Below, in pieces: positions 35,471-45,179 of a stretch of DNA of 64,000 nt; within the stretch, counting starts at the first letter, position 1, and each line of letters starts with the position of its first letter. Below the pieces are notes generated by a model. That model ran no database searches and was not told the origin of the DNA. It worked only from the letters and a program-made list of their open reading frames with translations. Position numbers and translations under genes: made by a program. The stretch is from Longibaculum muris (lineage in GTDB: Bacteria; Bacillota_I; Bacilli_A; Erysipelotrichales; Coprobacillaceae), in the NCBI RefSeq assembly GCF_004343035.1, contig NZ_SMCQ01000015.1:17167-81166 (forward strand), written 5' to 3'.

Positions 35471-36081
35471 AATTTGAAAAAATGGCTTATGATTTAGGGA
35501 AACAATATGTGATTGGACTTGATGAGGCAGGACGTGGTCCAATGGCTGGGCCTTTAGTTGTAGGTGGAGTTATTTTTGAAAAAGGTTATTATAATGAATT
35601 GATTAATGATTCTAAACAATTATCAGAGAAAAAGCGTGAAGAATTGTATGATATTATTATTCGTGATGCTTTAGCGTACCAAATTGAAGTGATTGATGTT
35701 GAGGATGTAGATCGTTTAAATGTCTATCAAGCGAGTAAAAAAGGGATGTTAGATGCGATTGAGCATATTGCTATAGAGCCTGATTATGCATTAAGTGATG
35801 CGATGCCTTTAGGTGATCAGATTGAACACTTAGCCATTGTTAAAGGAGATACTTTATCAATGAGTATTGGTGCAGCGAGTATTTTAGCAAAAGTGACACG
35901 TGATCGCATTATGAAAGAATATGATAAAATTTATCCTGAATATGGCTTTGCCAAGCATAAAGGTTATCCAACCAAACAACACAAAGAAGCTTTAAAACAA
36001 TATGGAGTTACACCTATTCATCGTCGTTCTTTTCAACCTGTCATTGATGTTTTAAATGAACAATTAACCCTTCCGATTTAG
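35455..36081 (+). CDS. rnhB: Ribonuclease HII
   Basis: 208 residues from the ATG at 35455 (GGGAGG ends nine bases before; an earlier in-frame ATG overlaps that site). Catalytic carboxylates are in VIGLDEAGRGPMAGP (Asp-Glu) with the later Asp region DSKQLSEKKREELY and SIGAASILAKVTRDRIM. RNase HII cuts RNA in RNA/DNA hybrids, including single embedded ribonucleotides. The adjacency rbgA-rnhB-dprA-topA is the Bacillus order. Confidence 0.97.
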   Translation: MCERLKFEKMAYDLGKQYVIGLDEAGRGPMAGPLVVGGVIFEKGYYNELINDSKQLSEKKREELYDIIIRDALAYQIEVIDVEDVDRLNVYQASKKGMLDAIEHIAIEPDYALSDAMPLGDQIEHLAIVKGDTLSMSIGAASILAKVTRDRIMKEYDKIYPEYGFAKHKGYPTKQHKEALKQYGVTPIHRRSFQPVIDVLNEQLTLPI

Positions 36082-36082
36082 A

Positions 36083-36111
36083 AAATTATACAAAAAGTAT
36101 AATTTTTTTAT
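36083..36111 (+). terminator. rnhB terminator
   Basis: AAATTATAC/GTATAATTT stem with AAAAA loop and a T-run. Confidence 0.88.
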
Positions 36112-36178
36112 TTTTTTTCAATAAAAAAAAGAAAAATGAAAATTTTTTGGGTATATAGTAGTAGGAGGGAAAATATAT

Positions 36179-36943
36179 ATGGAAGAATTATTATTGTATT
36201 TCGCATTAAAGTATGAAGGTGATTATAGGAAAATCTATGAGGCTTTAACCAAAAAGGAATTAGTTGATGATGCTTTAAAGTTTGAACTTAAGAAGAAGTT
36301 AAAATGTCAATATACGACAATCTTTAGTGATGATTATCCAAAAAGACTGAAACAAATCAACTGTCCACCATTTATCTTATTTTATTATGGGGACATTTCC
36401 TTAGTTAATCAAAAAAACATCGGTGTTGTTGGAATGCGTGAAATGAGTGATTATGGTAAAAAAGCAACTGAAAACTTTACAACTCAGTTGGTCAAAGAAG
36501 GCTATACGATTGTAAGTGGGATGGCTCGTGGGGTTGATCGGATTGCACATAAAAGTGCAATTGCTGCTAATGGAAAGACGATTGCTGTTTTAGGAACTGG
36601 GATAGATTATTGTTATCCTAAAGAAAATCGAGATATTTATGAAGAAATGAAAAAGAATCATTTGGTATTGAGTGAATATCCATGGCTGGTTGCTCCACAA
36701 AAACGCTTGTTTCCATTTCGTAATCGGATTATTTCAGGATTATCAGAATCTTTGCTGATTAGTGAAGCGAGAGTGAAAAGTGGAACGATGATTACAGCTG
36801 GTTATGCCTTAGAACAAGGCAAAAATATTTATTGTGTACCAGGTCGTTTTGATGATTTTCAGGGTTGTAATGAATTGATTAAACAAGGTGCAAAATTAAT
36901 AACAAATATTCAAGATATTCTGGAAGATGAATATTTTGGTTGA
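36179..36943 (+). CDS. dprA: DNA-processing protein DprA (Smf)
   Basis: 254 residues, shorter than the ~290 of Bacillus because there is no C-terminal winged-helix domain. The Rossmann-like core is complete: QINCPPFILFYYGD, GVVGMREMSDYG, VSGMARGVDRIAHKSA, AVLGTGIDYCYP, LFPFRNRIISGLSE and SGTMITAGYALEQGK. DprA protects incoming single-stranded DNA and loads RecA during transformation. With comEA and comEC in the window this suggests a preserved uptake pathway. Start behind GTAGGAGGG. Confidence 0.95.
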   Translation: MEELLLYFALKYEGDYRKIYEALTKKELVDDALKFELKKKLKCQYTTIFSDDYPKRLKQINCPPFILFYYGDISLVNQKNIGVVGMREMSDYGKKATENFTTQLVKEGYTIVSGMARGVDRIAHKSAIAANGKTIAVLGTGIDYCYPKENRDIYEEMKKNHLVLSEYPWLVAPQKRLFPFRNRIISGLSESLLISEARVKSGTMITAGYALEQGKNIYCVPGRFDDFQGCNELIKQGAKLITNIQDILEDEYFG

Positions 36944-36991
36944 CAAATTGAAAAAAAGACCTAATAATAGAGTGAACTAGGAGGTAGATTA

Positions 36992-39067
36992 ATGGGTAAG
37001 AATTTAGTAATTGTCGAATCACCTTCAAAATCAAAGACAATTGAAAAATATTTAGGCTCTGATTTTGAAGTGACTTCCTCAAAAGGACATATAAGAGATT
37101 TGGCCACAACGGGAAAAGGTGGTCTTGGTGTAGATGTAGAAAATAGTTTTAAACCAAACTATGTGATAAATAAAGATAAGAAAGATGTTGTCAAGGAATT
37201 AAAGAAATGTGTAAAAGATGCTGATTATGTTTATCTGGCAACCGACCCTGATCGTGAAGGAGAAGCCATTTCTTGGCACTTGGCAGAGGTTTTAGGGATT
37301 GATCAAACACTAAGCAATCGAGTGGTTTTTAATGAGGTCACACGTGATGCGGTTATTGATGCTTTAAATCATCCTCGAACAATTGATCAAAATCTTGTGA
37401 AATCTCAAGAAACAAGACGTGTTTTAGATCGTATTATTGGATTTAAGCTTTCTAAATTATTACAAAAGAAGATTAAATCAAAATCAGCGGGTCGTGTTCA
37501 ATCAGTAGCTTTAAGACTTATTTGTGAAAAAGAAAAGGAAATTGAAGCATTTATTCCTGAAGAATATTGGAAGGTTAAAGCATTATTTGAAAAAGATGAT
37601 ATTTCTTTTGAAGCGGAACTGGCTAAATATCAAGGGAAAAAGATTGAATTAAAAAATGAAGAACAAACGCTAGCTGTTTATGAATCATTGAATAAAGAAT
37701 TTATTGTTTCTGATGTGAAGAAAACACAAAAGAAACGTGCCTCTAAACCACCATTTATTACTTCAACGTTACAACAGGAAGCTTCTTCTAAGTTGAATTT
37801 TAAAGCAAAGCGTACAATGATGATTGCTCAAAAGCTTTATGAAGGTATTGATATTGGTGAAGAAACTGTTGGTTTAATTACTTATATGAGAACCGATTCA
37901 ATTCGTTTATCAGATACATTTATTGAAGAAGCTAAAGACTATATTGAAAAGAAGTATGGAAAAGATTATGTTGGAAGTGTTAAGGTTTCTAAAAAGAAAG
38001 AAAATGTTCAAGATGCCCATGAAGGGATTCGTCCAACAAGTGTAATGCGTACACCAGAAAGCATGAAAGAATACTTAAGTGCTGATGAATTTAAATTATA
38101 TTCTTTAATCTATGCACGTGCTGTTGCTTCTTTAATGGCACCAGCAAAATTAAATTCAACAAGTTTAGCATTAGATAATAATGGTTATGAATTTAAGGCA
38201 AGTGGATCAATCATTACTTTTGATGGGTATTTAAGAGTTTATGGAAGTTATGAAAAACAAAGTGATGAAATTTTACCAGTGGTTGTTGTAGACGAAAAAT
38301 TGATGAGTCAAGATATTCAAAAGAGTCAACATTTTACTAAACCACCAGCAAGATATACAGAAGCTAAGTTGATTAAGGAATTAGAGGAATTAGGAATTGG
38401 TCGTCCAAGTACTTATGCAAGTATTATTGATACAATTGTGACAAGACAATATGTTGAAATGGTTGATAAAGCATTTAAACCAACTGAATCTGGAGTTTTA
38501 ACAAATGATAAATTGGTTGAATTTTTTGATAGTATTATCAATGTAGAATATACAGCATCAATGGAACAAGAATTGGATGAAATTGCTGAAGGTGAAGATA
38601 ATTATGTGAATGCTTTGACAAAGTTTGAGGATAAGTTTGAACCTTTACTTGAAAATGCTTATGATAAGATGGAACAAATTCAACCAGAAAAAACTGGTGA
38701 ACAATGTCCTGAATGTGGTGGGGATTTGGTTATTCGTAAAGGACGTTATGGAACATTTGTAGCTTGTTCAAATTATCCAACTTGTAAGTATATTAAAAAA
38801 GAACCTGAAAAGATTGAATATACTGGAGAGACTTGTCCAAAATGTGGAAGTCCAATGATTTATAAGACAGGTCGTTTTGGAAAGTTTGAAGCATGTTCAA
38901 ATTATCCTGAGTGTAAGTATATTAAAAATGAGAAAAAAAAGGCTGAACCAGTGATGACTGATGAAGTTTGTCCAAATTGTGGAAGCCCAATTGTGATTAA
39001 GAAAGGTCGATATGGTGAATTTAAGGCATGTTCAGCATATCCAAAGTGTAAAACAATTATTAAATAA
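36992..39067 (+). CDS. topA: DNA topoisomerase I
   Basis: 691 residues. N-terminal Toprim domain (LVIVESPSKSKTIEKYL, ATDPDREGEAISWHL), type IA core with catalytic Tyr298 in GLITYMRTDSIR, TSRPS-like GIGRPSTYASII, then three C-terminal Cys4 zinc ribbons (CPECGG...CSNYPTC, CPKCGS...CSNYPEC, CPNCGS...CSAYPKC). It relaxes negative supercoils behind RNA polymerase. GGAGG precedes the ATG, 49 bases after dprA. A strong terminator follows. Confidence 0.99.
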   Translation: MGKNLVIVESPSKSKTIEKYLGSDFEVTSSKGHIRDLATTGKGGLGVDVENSFKPNYVINKDKKDVVKELKKCVKDADYVYLATDPDREGEAISWHLAEVLGIDQTLSNRVVFNEVTRDAVIDALNHPRTIDQNLVKSQETRRVLDRIIGFKLSKLLQKKIKSKSAGRVQSVALRLICEKEKEIEAFIPEEYWKVKALFEKDDISFEAELAKYQGKKIELKNEEQTLAVYESLNKEFIVSDVKKTQKKRASKPPFITSTLQQEASSKLNFKAKRTMMIAQKLYEGIDIGEETVGLITYMRTDSIRLSDTFIEEAKDYIEKKYGKDYVGSVKVSKKKENVQDAHEGIRPTSVMRTPESMKEYLSADEFKLYSLIYARAVASLMAPAKLNSTSLALDNNGYEFKASGSIITFDGYLRVYGSYEKQSDEILPVVVVDEKLMSQDIQKSQHFTKPPARYTEAKLIKELEELGIGRPSTYASIIDTIVTRQYVEMVDKAFKPTESGVLTNDKLVEFFDSIINVEYTASMEQELDEIAEGEDNYVNALTKFEDKFEPLLENAYDKMEQIQPEKTGEQCPECGGDLVIRKGRYGTFVACSNYPTCKYIKKEPEKIEYTGETCPKCGSPMIYKTGRFGKFEACSNYPECKYIKNEKKKAEPVMTDEVCPNCGSPIVIKKGRYGEFKACSAYPKCKTIIK

Positions 39068-39089
39068 AAAGCCCTTGATGGGGCTTTTT
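39066..39089 (+). terminator. topA terminator
   Basis: AAAAAGCCC/GGGCTTTTT stem, six-base loop, T-run; begins at the stop codon. Confidence 0.93.
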
Positions 39090-39112
39090 GAAATGAAAGA
39101 GAGTTGATAGTG

Positions 39113-40405
39113 ATGGAAAAAGTAAATGTTATTGGAGCGGGACTAGCTGGAGTTGAAGCTGTTCATCAGCTTGTCCGTCGTGGGATTCCAGTTCGTTTAT
39201 ATGAAATGCGCCCAGTCAAAATGACTGATGCACATAAAAGTGAATATTTTGCTGAATTGGTTTGTTCAAATTCATTGCGTGCTGATGGGCTCAATAATGC
39301 GGTTGGAGTTTTAAAAGAAGAAATGCGTATGAATGATAGTTTGATTATTAAGTTTGCTAGAGAACATCAAGTTCCGGCTGGAGGATCTTTGGCAGTTGAC
39401 CGTGAAGGGTTTGCTAAAGCAATTACTGAATATATTAGTTCACATCCTTTGGTTGAAGTCATCCATGAAGAAGTGACTCAAATTCCTGAAGGTCCAACGA
39501 TTATTGCTTCTGGTCCTTTGACAAGTGAACCATTATCAAATGCAATTAAAGAATTATTACATGAAGATTATTTCTATTTTTATGATGCAGCTGCTCCAAT
39601 TGTAACAAAAGACAGTATTGATTTTGATAAGGCTTATTATAAATCACGTTATGATAAAGGTGATGCTGAATATATCAATTGTCCTATGACTGAAGAAGAA
39701 TTCGATGCTTTTTATGATGCATTGATGCAAGCTGAAGTTGTCAAACCAAAAGATTTTGAAGAAATCTTCTTTGAAGGTTGTATGCCTTTTGAAGAAATGG
39801 CAAGACGTGGGAAACAAACCCTTCTATTTGGTCCGATGAAACCAGTTGGATTGGAAAAAGATGGTGGTAAAAGATCACATGCAGTTGTTCAATTAAGACA
39901 AGATAATGCGGTTGGGTCACTTTATAATATTGTTGGTTTTCAAACTCATTTAAAATGGGGTGAACAAGATCGTATTATTCATATGATTCCTGGTCTTGAA
40001 AATGCTAAGATAGTTCGTTATGGAGTGATGCATCGTAATTGTTTTATTTGCTCACCACGTTACTTAAAACAAACATATCAATATATTGATCGTGATGATT
40101 TATTCTTTGCAGGGCAAATGACTGGGGTAGAAGGATATGTTGAATCGGCACAAAGTGGGATGGTAGCAGGAATGAATATGGCGCGTTATTTAAATCAACA
40201 ATCATTGCTTGTTTTTCCAAGAGAAACGGTGATGGGGTCTTTAGCTTATTATATTACCCATGGCGATGAGTCACATTTTCAGCCGATGAAAGCAAATTTT
40301 GGAATTTTACCAGATTTAGCAACACGTGTGAAAAAGAAAGAAAAGAAACAAGCTTATGCAACACGAGCAATTGATACAATGAAGGAGTTTTTAGCAAATG
40401 TCTGA
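39113..40405 (+). CDS. trmFO: Folate-dependent tRNA-U54 methyltransferase TrmFO
   Basis: 430 residues from the ATG at 39113. FAD-binding start [18 protein letters not shown], then [61 protein letters not shown] and [15 protein letters not shown] are all TrmFO hallmarks. Uses methylene-tetrahydrofolate and FADH2 to make T54 in tRNA. It overlaps the Xer recombinase gene by eight bases. Formerly called gid; the order topA-trmFO-xerC is conserved in Bacillus. Confidence 0.98.
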   Translation: MEKVNVIGAGLAGVEAVHQLVRRGIPVRLYEMRPVKMTDAHKSEYFAELVCSNSLRADGLNNAVGVLKEEMRMNDSLIIKFAREHQVPAGGSLAVDREGFAKAITEYISSHPLVEVIHEEVTQIPEGPTIIASGPLTSEPLSNAIKELLHEDYFYFYDAAAPIVTKDSIDFDKAYYKSRYDKGDAEYINCPMTEEEFDAFYDALMQAEVVKPKDFEEIFFEGCMPFEEMARRGKQTLLFGPMKPVGLEKDGGKRSHAVVQLRQDNAVGSLYNIVGFQTHLKWGEQDRIIHMIPGLENAKIVRYGVMHRNCFICSPRYLKQTYQYIDRDDLFFAGQMTGVEGYVESAQSGMVAGMNMARYLNQQSLLVFPRETVMGSLAYYITHGDESHFQPMKANFGILPDLATRVKKKEKKQAYATRAIDTMKEFLANV

Positions 40406-41303
40406 TTTTAGAGGACGTATGCAAGAATATCTTGATGTTTTAAAATACCAAAAGAATTATTCGGATTTGACAATCCAAGCTTATCAAAGAGATATTGAAC
40501 AATTCTTTCTTTATTTAAGAGAGGAATGTATTGAAGATTTATCTGAAGTTCAATATTCTTTTTTAAGAGGTTATTTATCATCTTTGCATCAACAAAATCT
40601 ATCAGCGAAAACAATTAATCATAAGATGAGTAGTCTAAGAGGGTTTTATCGTTATTTACAAAATCAAGAATATATTAATGATAATCCCTTTTTATTGGTT
40701 GATTCATTGAAAGAACCTCAAAGGAATCCGGATTTCTTATATATTGATGAAATGGTTGCTTTACTTGATAGTATTGATATAACAGCACCACTAGGAAAAA
40801 GAAATAAGGCAATGTTAGAATTAATGTATGCTTCAGGGTTGCGTTGTCGTGAAGTTGTAGAGTTAACATTAGCACAGATTGATTTTTCCAGACAGTTATT
40901 ATTGATTCATGGGAAGGGGAAAAAAGATCGTTATGTGCCTTTTCATGATTTTGCTAAAGAGTGTTTACAAGATTATTTAGAAACTGAACGACTTGAATTG
41001 ATGGCTAAAAAACATCAAGAACATCATTTTGTTTTTGTTAATAAATTTGGTGGACAGATGACTAATCGTGGTATTGAGGATATCGTGAATCGTGTGACTC
41101 AAAACTACGATCCAACTAAAAAAATTCATCCGCATACTTTCCGTCATTCTTTTGCAACACATTTATTACAACAAGGTGTTGATATTCGTCTTGTTCAAGA
41201 ATTACTAGGGCATAGTTCTCTTTCAACAACCCAAGTTTATACGCATGTGACGAATCAACATTTAAAAGAAGTGTATGATCATGCACATCCTAGAAGCCAA
41301 TAG
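40398..41303 (+). CDS. xerC: Tyrosine recombinase XerC
   Basis: 301 residues, standard Xer size. N-terminal SAM-like domain (FLLYLREE-like, [10 protein letters not shown]) and catalytic domain with R in [13 protein letters not shown] region [12 protein letters not shown]-x-x-R in [15 protein letters not shown], and [13 protein letters not shown] with the nucleophile Tyr. It resolves chromosome dimers at dif with a partner. Its place after trmFO matches xerC/codV of Bacillus; clpQY-codY do not follow here. Clearly different from the phage-like integrase at 3036. Confidence 0.93.
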   Translation: MSDFRGRMQEYLDVLKYQKNYSDLTIQAYQRDIEQFFLYLREECIEDLSEVQYSFLRGYLSSLHQQNLSAKTINHKMSSLRGFYRYLQNQEYINDNPFLLVDSLKEPQRNPDFLYIDEMVALLDSIDITAPLGKRNKAMLELMYASGLRCREVVELTLAQIDFSRQLLLIHGKGKKDRYVPFHDFAKECLQDYLETERLELMAKKHQEHHFVFVNKFGGQMTNRGIEDIVNRVTQNYDPTKKIHPHTFRHSFATHLLQQGVDIRLVQELLGHSSLSTTQVYTHVTNQHLKEVYDHAHPRSQ

Positions 41304-41325
41304 CATCTTTAAGGTGCTATTTTTA
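41301..41325 (+). terminator. xerC terminator
   Basis: TAGCATCTT/AAGGTGCTA hairpin (one G-T pair) with T-tract, overlapping the stop codon. Confidence 0.85.
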
Positions 41326-41364
41326 ATATCTAGAAAAAGATGGGAAAATTATTTTGAAAAAACA

Positions 41365-41393
41365 TTGACGAATTCACTTGAAAATGATAATAT
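41365..41393 (+). promoter_or_regulatory. rplU promoter
   Basis: TTGACG (41365-41370), 17-base spacer, TAATAT (41388-41393). Confidence 0.75.
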
Positions 41394-41399
41394 ACAAAT

Positions 41400-41480
41400 G
41401 TTGTAGACCTCTAGCTACAACCGCACATAAAAGGTATTAAAGCTTAGCTGCCTTGGTTGGCGAGTCTGAGAATATTACAA
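41400..41480 (+). promoter_or_regulatory. L21-type ribosomal leader of rplU
   Basis: Contains a clear hairpin GTTGTAG.../...CTACAAC (41401-41421) and a second stem around TAGCTGCC...GGTTGGCGAG. Location before rplU and the two-hairpin design agree with the L21 leader of Firmicutes, thought to give autoregulation by L21. Fold judged by eye. Confidence 0.7.
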
Positions 41481-41496
41481 AAGAAGGAGGTACATC

Positions 41497-41859
41497 ATGT
41501 ACGCAATTATTGAAACTGGTGGAAAACAATTAAAAGTTGAAGTTGGAGATACTATTTTTGTAGAAAAATTAGATGTTGCTGAAGGAGAAACAGTTGTTTT
41601 AGACAAAGTTTTATTCATTGGTGATAAAACAAATAAAATCGGAAATCCTTATATCAAAGGTGCAACTGTAACAGCAAAAGTTGAAAAACAAGGAAAAGAA
41701 AAGAAAGTATTAATCTACAAATACAATCCTAAAAAACATTATCATAAGAAACAAGGTCATAGACAACCTTATACAAAATTAGTTATCGAAGATATTAAGA
41801 AAACAGCTAGAAAAGCTGCTGCTAAAAAAGAAGAAGCTGCAACTGAAGCTGCTGAATAA
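41497..41859 (+). CDS. rplU: 50S ribosomal protein L21
   Basis: 120 residues; the first ~100 are L21 ([29 protein letters not shown], [22 protein letters not shown]), followed by an extra Lys/Ala/Glu-rich tail ([20 protein letters not shown]) not found in the Bacillus protein. L21 binds 23S rRNA. GAAGGAGG precedes the ATG. The stop overlaps the start of prp by one base, and rplU-prp-rpmA form a tight operon. Confidence 0.98.
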   Translation: MYAIIETGGKQLKVEVGDTIFVEKLDVAEGETVVLDKVLFIGDKTNKIGNPYIKGATVTAKVEKQGKEKKVLIYKYNPKKHYHKKQGHRQPYTKLVIEDIKKTARKAAAKKEEAATEAAE

Positions 41860-42182
41860 TGATTCAAGTTATAATTAAAGAAAACAATCAACAAATCTTA
41901 GAAATTCAGGTTTCAGGTCATGCGGATAGCGCTAAATATGGAAAAGATCTTGTCTGTGCAGGAGTTAGTACAACTTGTGTTGGAATAGCAAATGCGTTGG
42001 TTAACAATCATTTTCTAGATCAGGGACGTGGAACAATTGATGTTCAAGAAGGTTTTGTTAAGATTAAGGTAAATCAATTTGATGAAGTGATACAAGTGGT
42101 ACTAGAGACATTTGTAACGATACTTGAAACAATTGAGGAGTCTTATTCAAAATACATGAAAATCACAAAGATGGAGGTATGA
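41859..42182 (+). CDS. prp: Ribosomal-processing cysteine protease Prp
   Basis: 107 residues. Catalytic pair His21 in [10 protein letters not shown] and Cys33 in DLVCAGVS, as in the YsxB/Prp family. Prp cleaves the N-terminal extension from L27 before assembly into the ribosome. It is encoded between rplU and rpmA, its usual place, and the L27 here has the matching extension. Start overlaps the rplU stop (TAATG). Confidence 0.95.
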   Translation: MIQVIIKENNQQILEIQVSGHADSAKYGKDLVCAGVSTTCVGIANALVNNHFLDQGRGTIDVQEGFVKIKVNQFDEVIQVVLETFVTILETIEESYSKYMKITKMEV

Positions 42183-42186
42183 AACC

Positions 42187-42471
42187 ATGATGTTTAAATT
42201 AGATTTACAATTATTCGCTTCTAAAAAAGGAGTTGGGTCAACTAAGAATGGTCGTGACTCTGAATCTAAAAGATTAGGGGCTAAATTATCTGATGGACAA
42301 TTCTGTACAGCTGGTTCTATCATTTACAGACAAAGAGGAACAAAAATTCATCCTGGTGTAAATGTTGGTAAAGGTGGAGATGACACATTATTTGCAAAAG
42401 TAGATGGTGTTGTTAAATTTGAAAGATACGGAAGATCAAAAAAGAAAGTTTCTGTTTACCCAGTAGCTTAA
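42187..42471 (+). CDS. rpmA: 50S ribosomal protein L27 with cleavable N-terminus
   Basis: 94 residues. It begins [15 protein letters not shown]; in Firmicutes the segment up to the Phe of LQLF is removed by Prp to expose ASKKG, which reaches the peptidyl-transferase centre. The rest ([32 protein letters not shown]) is standard L27. GGAGGT lies seven bases before the first ATG; a second ATG follows directly. Terminator right after the stop. Confidence 0.98.
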   Translation: MMFKLDLQLFASKKGVGSTKNGRDSESKRLGAKLSDGQFCTAGSIIYRQRGTKIHPGVNVGKGGDDTLFAKVDGVVKFERYGRSKKKVSVYPVA

Positions 42472-42474
42472 TGG

Positions 42475-42502
42475 GGAACCCCTTATTTGGGGTTCTTTTT
42501 TT
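42475..42502 (+). terminator. rplU-prp-rpmA terminator
   Basis: GAACCCC/GGGGTTC stem with six-base loop and seven T. Confidence 0.94.
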
Positions 42503-42528
42503 GAAAAAGAAAGGAAGAAGGTGAAAAT

Positions 42529-43815
42529 GTGAAATTTATAGATAAAGTTAATATTTATGTAGAAGCTGGAAAAGGCGGAGATGGTGTTGTTGCCTTTCGT
42601 CGAGAAGCTTATGTACCTAAAGGTGGTCCTGCCGGTGGAGATGGTGGAAAAGGTGGAAGTATTATATTTGAAGCCACAACATCTTTATCAACACTTTTAG
42701 ATTTTAGATATCATCGTGAGTATAAAGCCAGAAGTGGTGAACAAGGGATGGCGAAAAAGATGCATGGAGCTGATGCCGCTGATATGATTTTAAAAGTTCC
42801 TGTTGGAACAGTGATTTATGATGAAGATACTGGTAAAATTTTAGCTGATTTAACTCAGGATAAACAACATGCTGTGATTGCTAAAGGGGGACGTGGAGGT
42901 CGTGGAAATGCACGATTTGCAACAAGTCGAAACCCAGCACCAACTATTTGTGAACGTGGTGAACCTGGTGAAAAACATAATTTAGTATGTGAGTTGAAAT
43001 TGTTAGCTGATGTTGGTCTTGTTGGATTCCCATCAGTTGGAAAATCTACTTTCTTATCAGTTGTAACGCGAGCAAAGCCAGAAATTGCTGATTATCATTT
43101 TACGACAATTGTCCCTAATTTAGGTGTTGTTCAAGCCAAAGATGGTCGTTCTTTTGTAATGGCAGATTTACCAGGATTAATTGAAGGGGCAAGTCAAGGT
43201 AAAGGATTAGGACATCAATTTTTAAGACATATTGAAAGATGTCGTGTTATTGTTCATGTTGTGGATATGGGAGCAACTGAAGGACGTGATCCTTATGATG
43301 ATTATGTTGCGATTAATAAAGAACTTGGTGAATATAAATATCGTTTATTAGAAAGACCACAAATTATTATTGCTAATAAGATGGATGAACCGGGTGCTGA
43401 TGAAAATTTAAAAGCATTTAAAGAAAAAATTGGTGATGATATTCCAGTTTTTCCAGTTATTGCTTTGATTCATGAAGGTGTTGATTTACCATTATATGCA
43501 ATTGCTGATTTATTAGATAAGACACCATCATTTGCAACTGAGGAAGAAGAAATTGAAAATAGCGTTCTTTATACTTATGAAAGTGAAGATGAAGTTGGAT
43601 TTGAAATTCATAATGAAGGTAATGGTTATTGGCGTGTCACAGGTGCTAAAGTTGAACGAATCTTACAAATGTCATCTTTAGGTAGTGATGATGGAGTTAA
43701 ACGTTTTGCGCAAAAAATGCGTAATATTGGACTTGATGATGCTTTACGTGTAGCTGGAGTCCAAGCGGGTGATACGGTTGCAATATTGGATTTTGAATTT
43801 GAATTCTATGAATAA
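42529..43815 (+). CDS. obg: Obg-family GTPase
   Basis: 428 residues from a GTG start (42529) behind AGAAGG. Three domains: the glycine-rich Obg fold ([24 protein letters not shown]), the G domain (G1 [10 protein letters not shown]3 [10 protein letters not shown]4 ANKMDEPG) and the OCT domain at the C-terminus ([12 protein letters not shown]...). Obg acts in 50S assembly, stress responses and, in Bacillus, sporulation onset. It follows the rpmA terminator, so it may use readthrough or a weak promoter. Confidence 0.97.
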   Translation: MKFIDKVNIYVEAGKGGDGVVAFRREAYVPKGGPAGGDGGKGGSIIFEATTSLSTLLDFRYHREYKARSGEQGMAKKMHGADAADMILKVPVGTVIYDEDTGKILADLTQDKQHAVIAKGGRGGRGNARFATSRNPAPTICERGEPGEKHNLVCELKLLADVGLVGFPSVGKSTFLSVVTRAKPEIADYHFTTIVPNLGVVQAKDGRSFVMADLPGLIEGASQGKGLGHQFLRHIERCRVIVHVVDMGATEGRDPYDDYVAINKELGEYKYRLLERPQIIIANKMDEPGADENLKAFKEKIGDDIPVFPVIALIHEGVDLPLYAIADLLDKTPSFATEEEEIENSVLYTYESEDEVGFEIHNEGNGYWRVTGAKVERILQMSSLGSDDGVKRFAQKMRNIGLDDALRVAGVQAGDTVAILDFEFEFYE

Positions 43816-43831
43816 ATAGGGAGTAAAATGT

Positions 43832-44515
43832 ATGTTAGGAACATTAGTGAATACAATTTCAGTTTTAGTGGGAAGCACAATTGGTATGATTGTGAATAAA
43901 GGAATCCCTCAACGGATTGCTGATCAAATGATGAGAGCGTTAGGATTATGTTCAATCTTTATTGGAATTCAAGGAGCATTCAAAGGTGAAAATACACTTA
44001 TTATGATTATCTCAATGGTTATTGGGGTTGTGATTGGTGAGGGTATTGATATTGATAAACATGTGACCAATGGTGTGAATTATTTAGAAAAGAAGTTTGT
44101 TAAAAAACAAACTGGAAAACATACAATATCTGAAGGGTTAATTACTTCAAGTTTATTGTTCTGTGTTGGTTCTATGACAATTGTAGGATGTTTAAATGCT
44201 GGAATGCTTAATGATTATACAATGCTTTATACAAAGTCCACTTTAGATTTTTGTTCATCAATGATTTTTGCTTCAACATTAGGAGTTGGAGTGATGTTAT
44301 CGGCGGTTGTTATCTTGATTTATCAAGGTGGATTGACACTTCTTGCAATGTTTGCAGCCCCTCTATTAACGACAGCGGTTATTAATGAGATGACATGTGT
44401 TGGATCACTTGTGATTATTGCAACAGGTCTTAATTTATTGGGTGTGACAAAGATTAAATTGATGAATTATATTCCAGCAATGTTTCTACCTATTATTCTT
44501 TGTTTATTTATGTAA
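43832..44515 (+). CDS. DUF554 family membrane protein
   Basis: 227 residues with about six to seven membrane segments. The start MLGTLVNTISVLVGSTIGMIVNKGIP, the SLLFCVGSMTIVGCLNAG centre and the end VTKIKLMNYIPAMFLP are typical of the DUF554 (YdfK/YqgA) family. Its function is unknown; a transporter role has been suggested for the fold but is unproven. Start 16 bases after obg, so it is probably in the same transcript. Followed by a strong terminator. Confidence 0.9.
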   Translation: MLGTLVNTISVLVGSTIGMIVNKGIPQRIADQMMRALGLCSIFIGIQGAFKGENTLIMIISMVIGVVIGEGIDIDKHVTNGVNYLEKKFVKKQTGKHTISEGLITSSLLFCVGSMTIVGCLNAGMLNDYTMLYTKSTLDFCSSMIFASTLGVGVMLSAVVILIYQGGLTLLAMFAAPLLTTAVINEMTCVGSLVIIATGLNLLGVTKIKLMNYIPAMFLPIILCLFM

Positions 44516-44543
44516 AAAATGAGAAAAAATTTTCTCATTTTTT
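44513..44543 (+). terminator. obg-DUF554 terminator
   Basis: AAAAAATGAGAAAA pairs with TTTTCTCATTTTTT across a three-base loop; overlaps the stop codon. Confidence 0.93.
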
Positions 44544-44561
44544 AATTTCTGTACTTTTCTA

Positions 44562-44570
44562 TGCTATAAT
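44562..44570 (+). promoter_or_regulatory. Extended -10 promoter of ruvAB
   Basis: TGCTATAAT (TGn plus perfect TATAAT) with a weak TTAATT 17 bases upstream (44542-44547). Confidence 0.65.
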
Positions 44571-44601
44571 AGAAAAGGTTTAAGAAAATAGGAGTTAGAT
44601 T

Positions 44602-45168
44602 ATGTATAGTTATATTAGAGGTGTGATTGTTGATATGGCTAGGGATCATATTGTTGTTGATAATCAAGGAATTGGTTATTTGCTTTATGTTTCTAATCCA
44701 TATCAATTTACTAAGGGAAAAGAGACTTTGGTTTATGTTTATCAACAAGTCAAAGAAGATGGCATTTTACTTTATGGATTTTTAACCAAGGAAGAAAAAG
44801 AATTGTTTTTGAAATTGATTTTAGTAAAAGGAATTGGTTGTAAAACAGCGATTGGTATTTTAGCAACGGGTGATGTGAATGCGATTATTCAAGCTATTGA
44901 ATCTAAGAATATTACATATTTAAAGAAAATTCCTGGGATTGGTCCAAAGGCTGCTCAACAGATTGTTTTGGATTTACAAGGGAAGTTCAATGCTGTTGCA
45001 ACTGATATGGTTTTAACTTCAGTTGAATATGATGAAGCGATTGAGGTTTTAATTGCTTTGGGTTATAAACGACAAGATGTTGAACGAGCAATGAATTCTT
45101 TATCACATGAACAATTAGATACAAATGGTTATGTGAAAAAAGCTTTAAGTTTATTAGTTAAATTATAG
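44602..45168 (+). CDS. ruvA: Holliday junction DNA helicase subunit RuvA
   Basis: 188 residues. N-terminal OB fold ([20 protein letters not shown]), two helix-hairpin-helix motifs ([31 protein letters not shown]) and a C-terminal RuvB-binding domain ([17 protein letters not shown]). It binds four-way junctions as a tetramer and recruits RuvB. Eleven bases before ruvB, in one operon. Confidence 0.98.
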   Translation: MYSYIRGVIVDMARDHIVVDNQGIGYLLYVSNPYQFTKGKETLVYVYQQVKEDGILLYGFLTKEEKELFLKLILVKGIGCKTAIGILATGDVNAIIQAIESKNITYLKKIPGIGPKAAQQIVLDLQGKFNAVATDMVLTSVEYDEAIEVLIALGYKRQDVERAMNSLSHEQLDTNGYVKKALSLLVKL

Positions 45169-45179
45169 GAGGTGAATTT

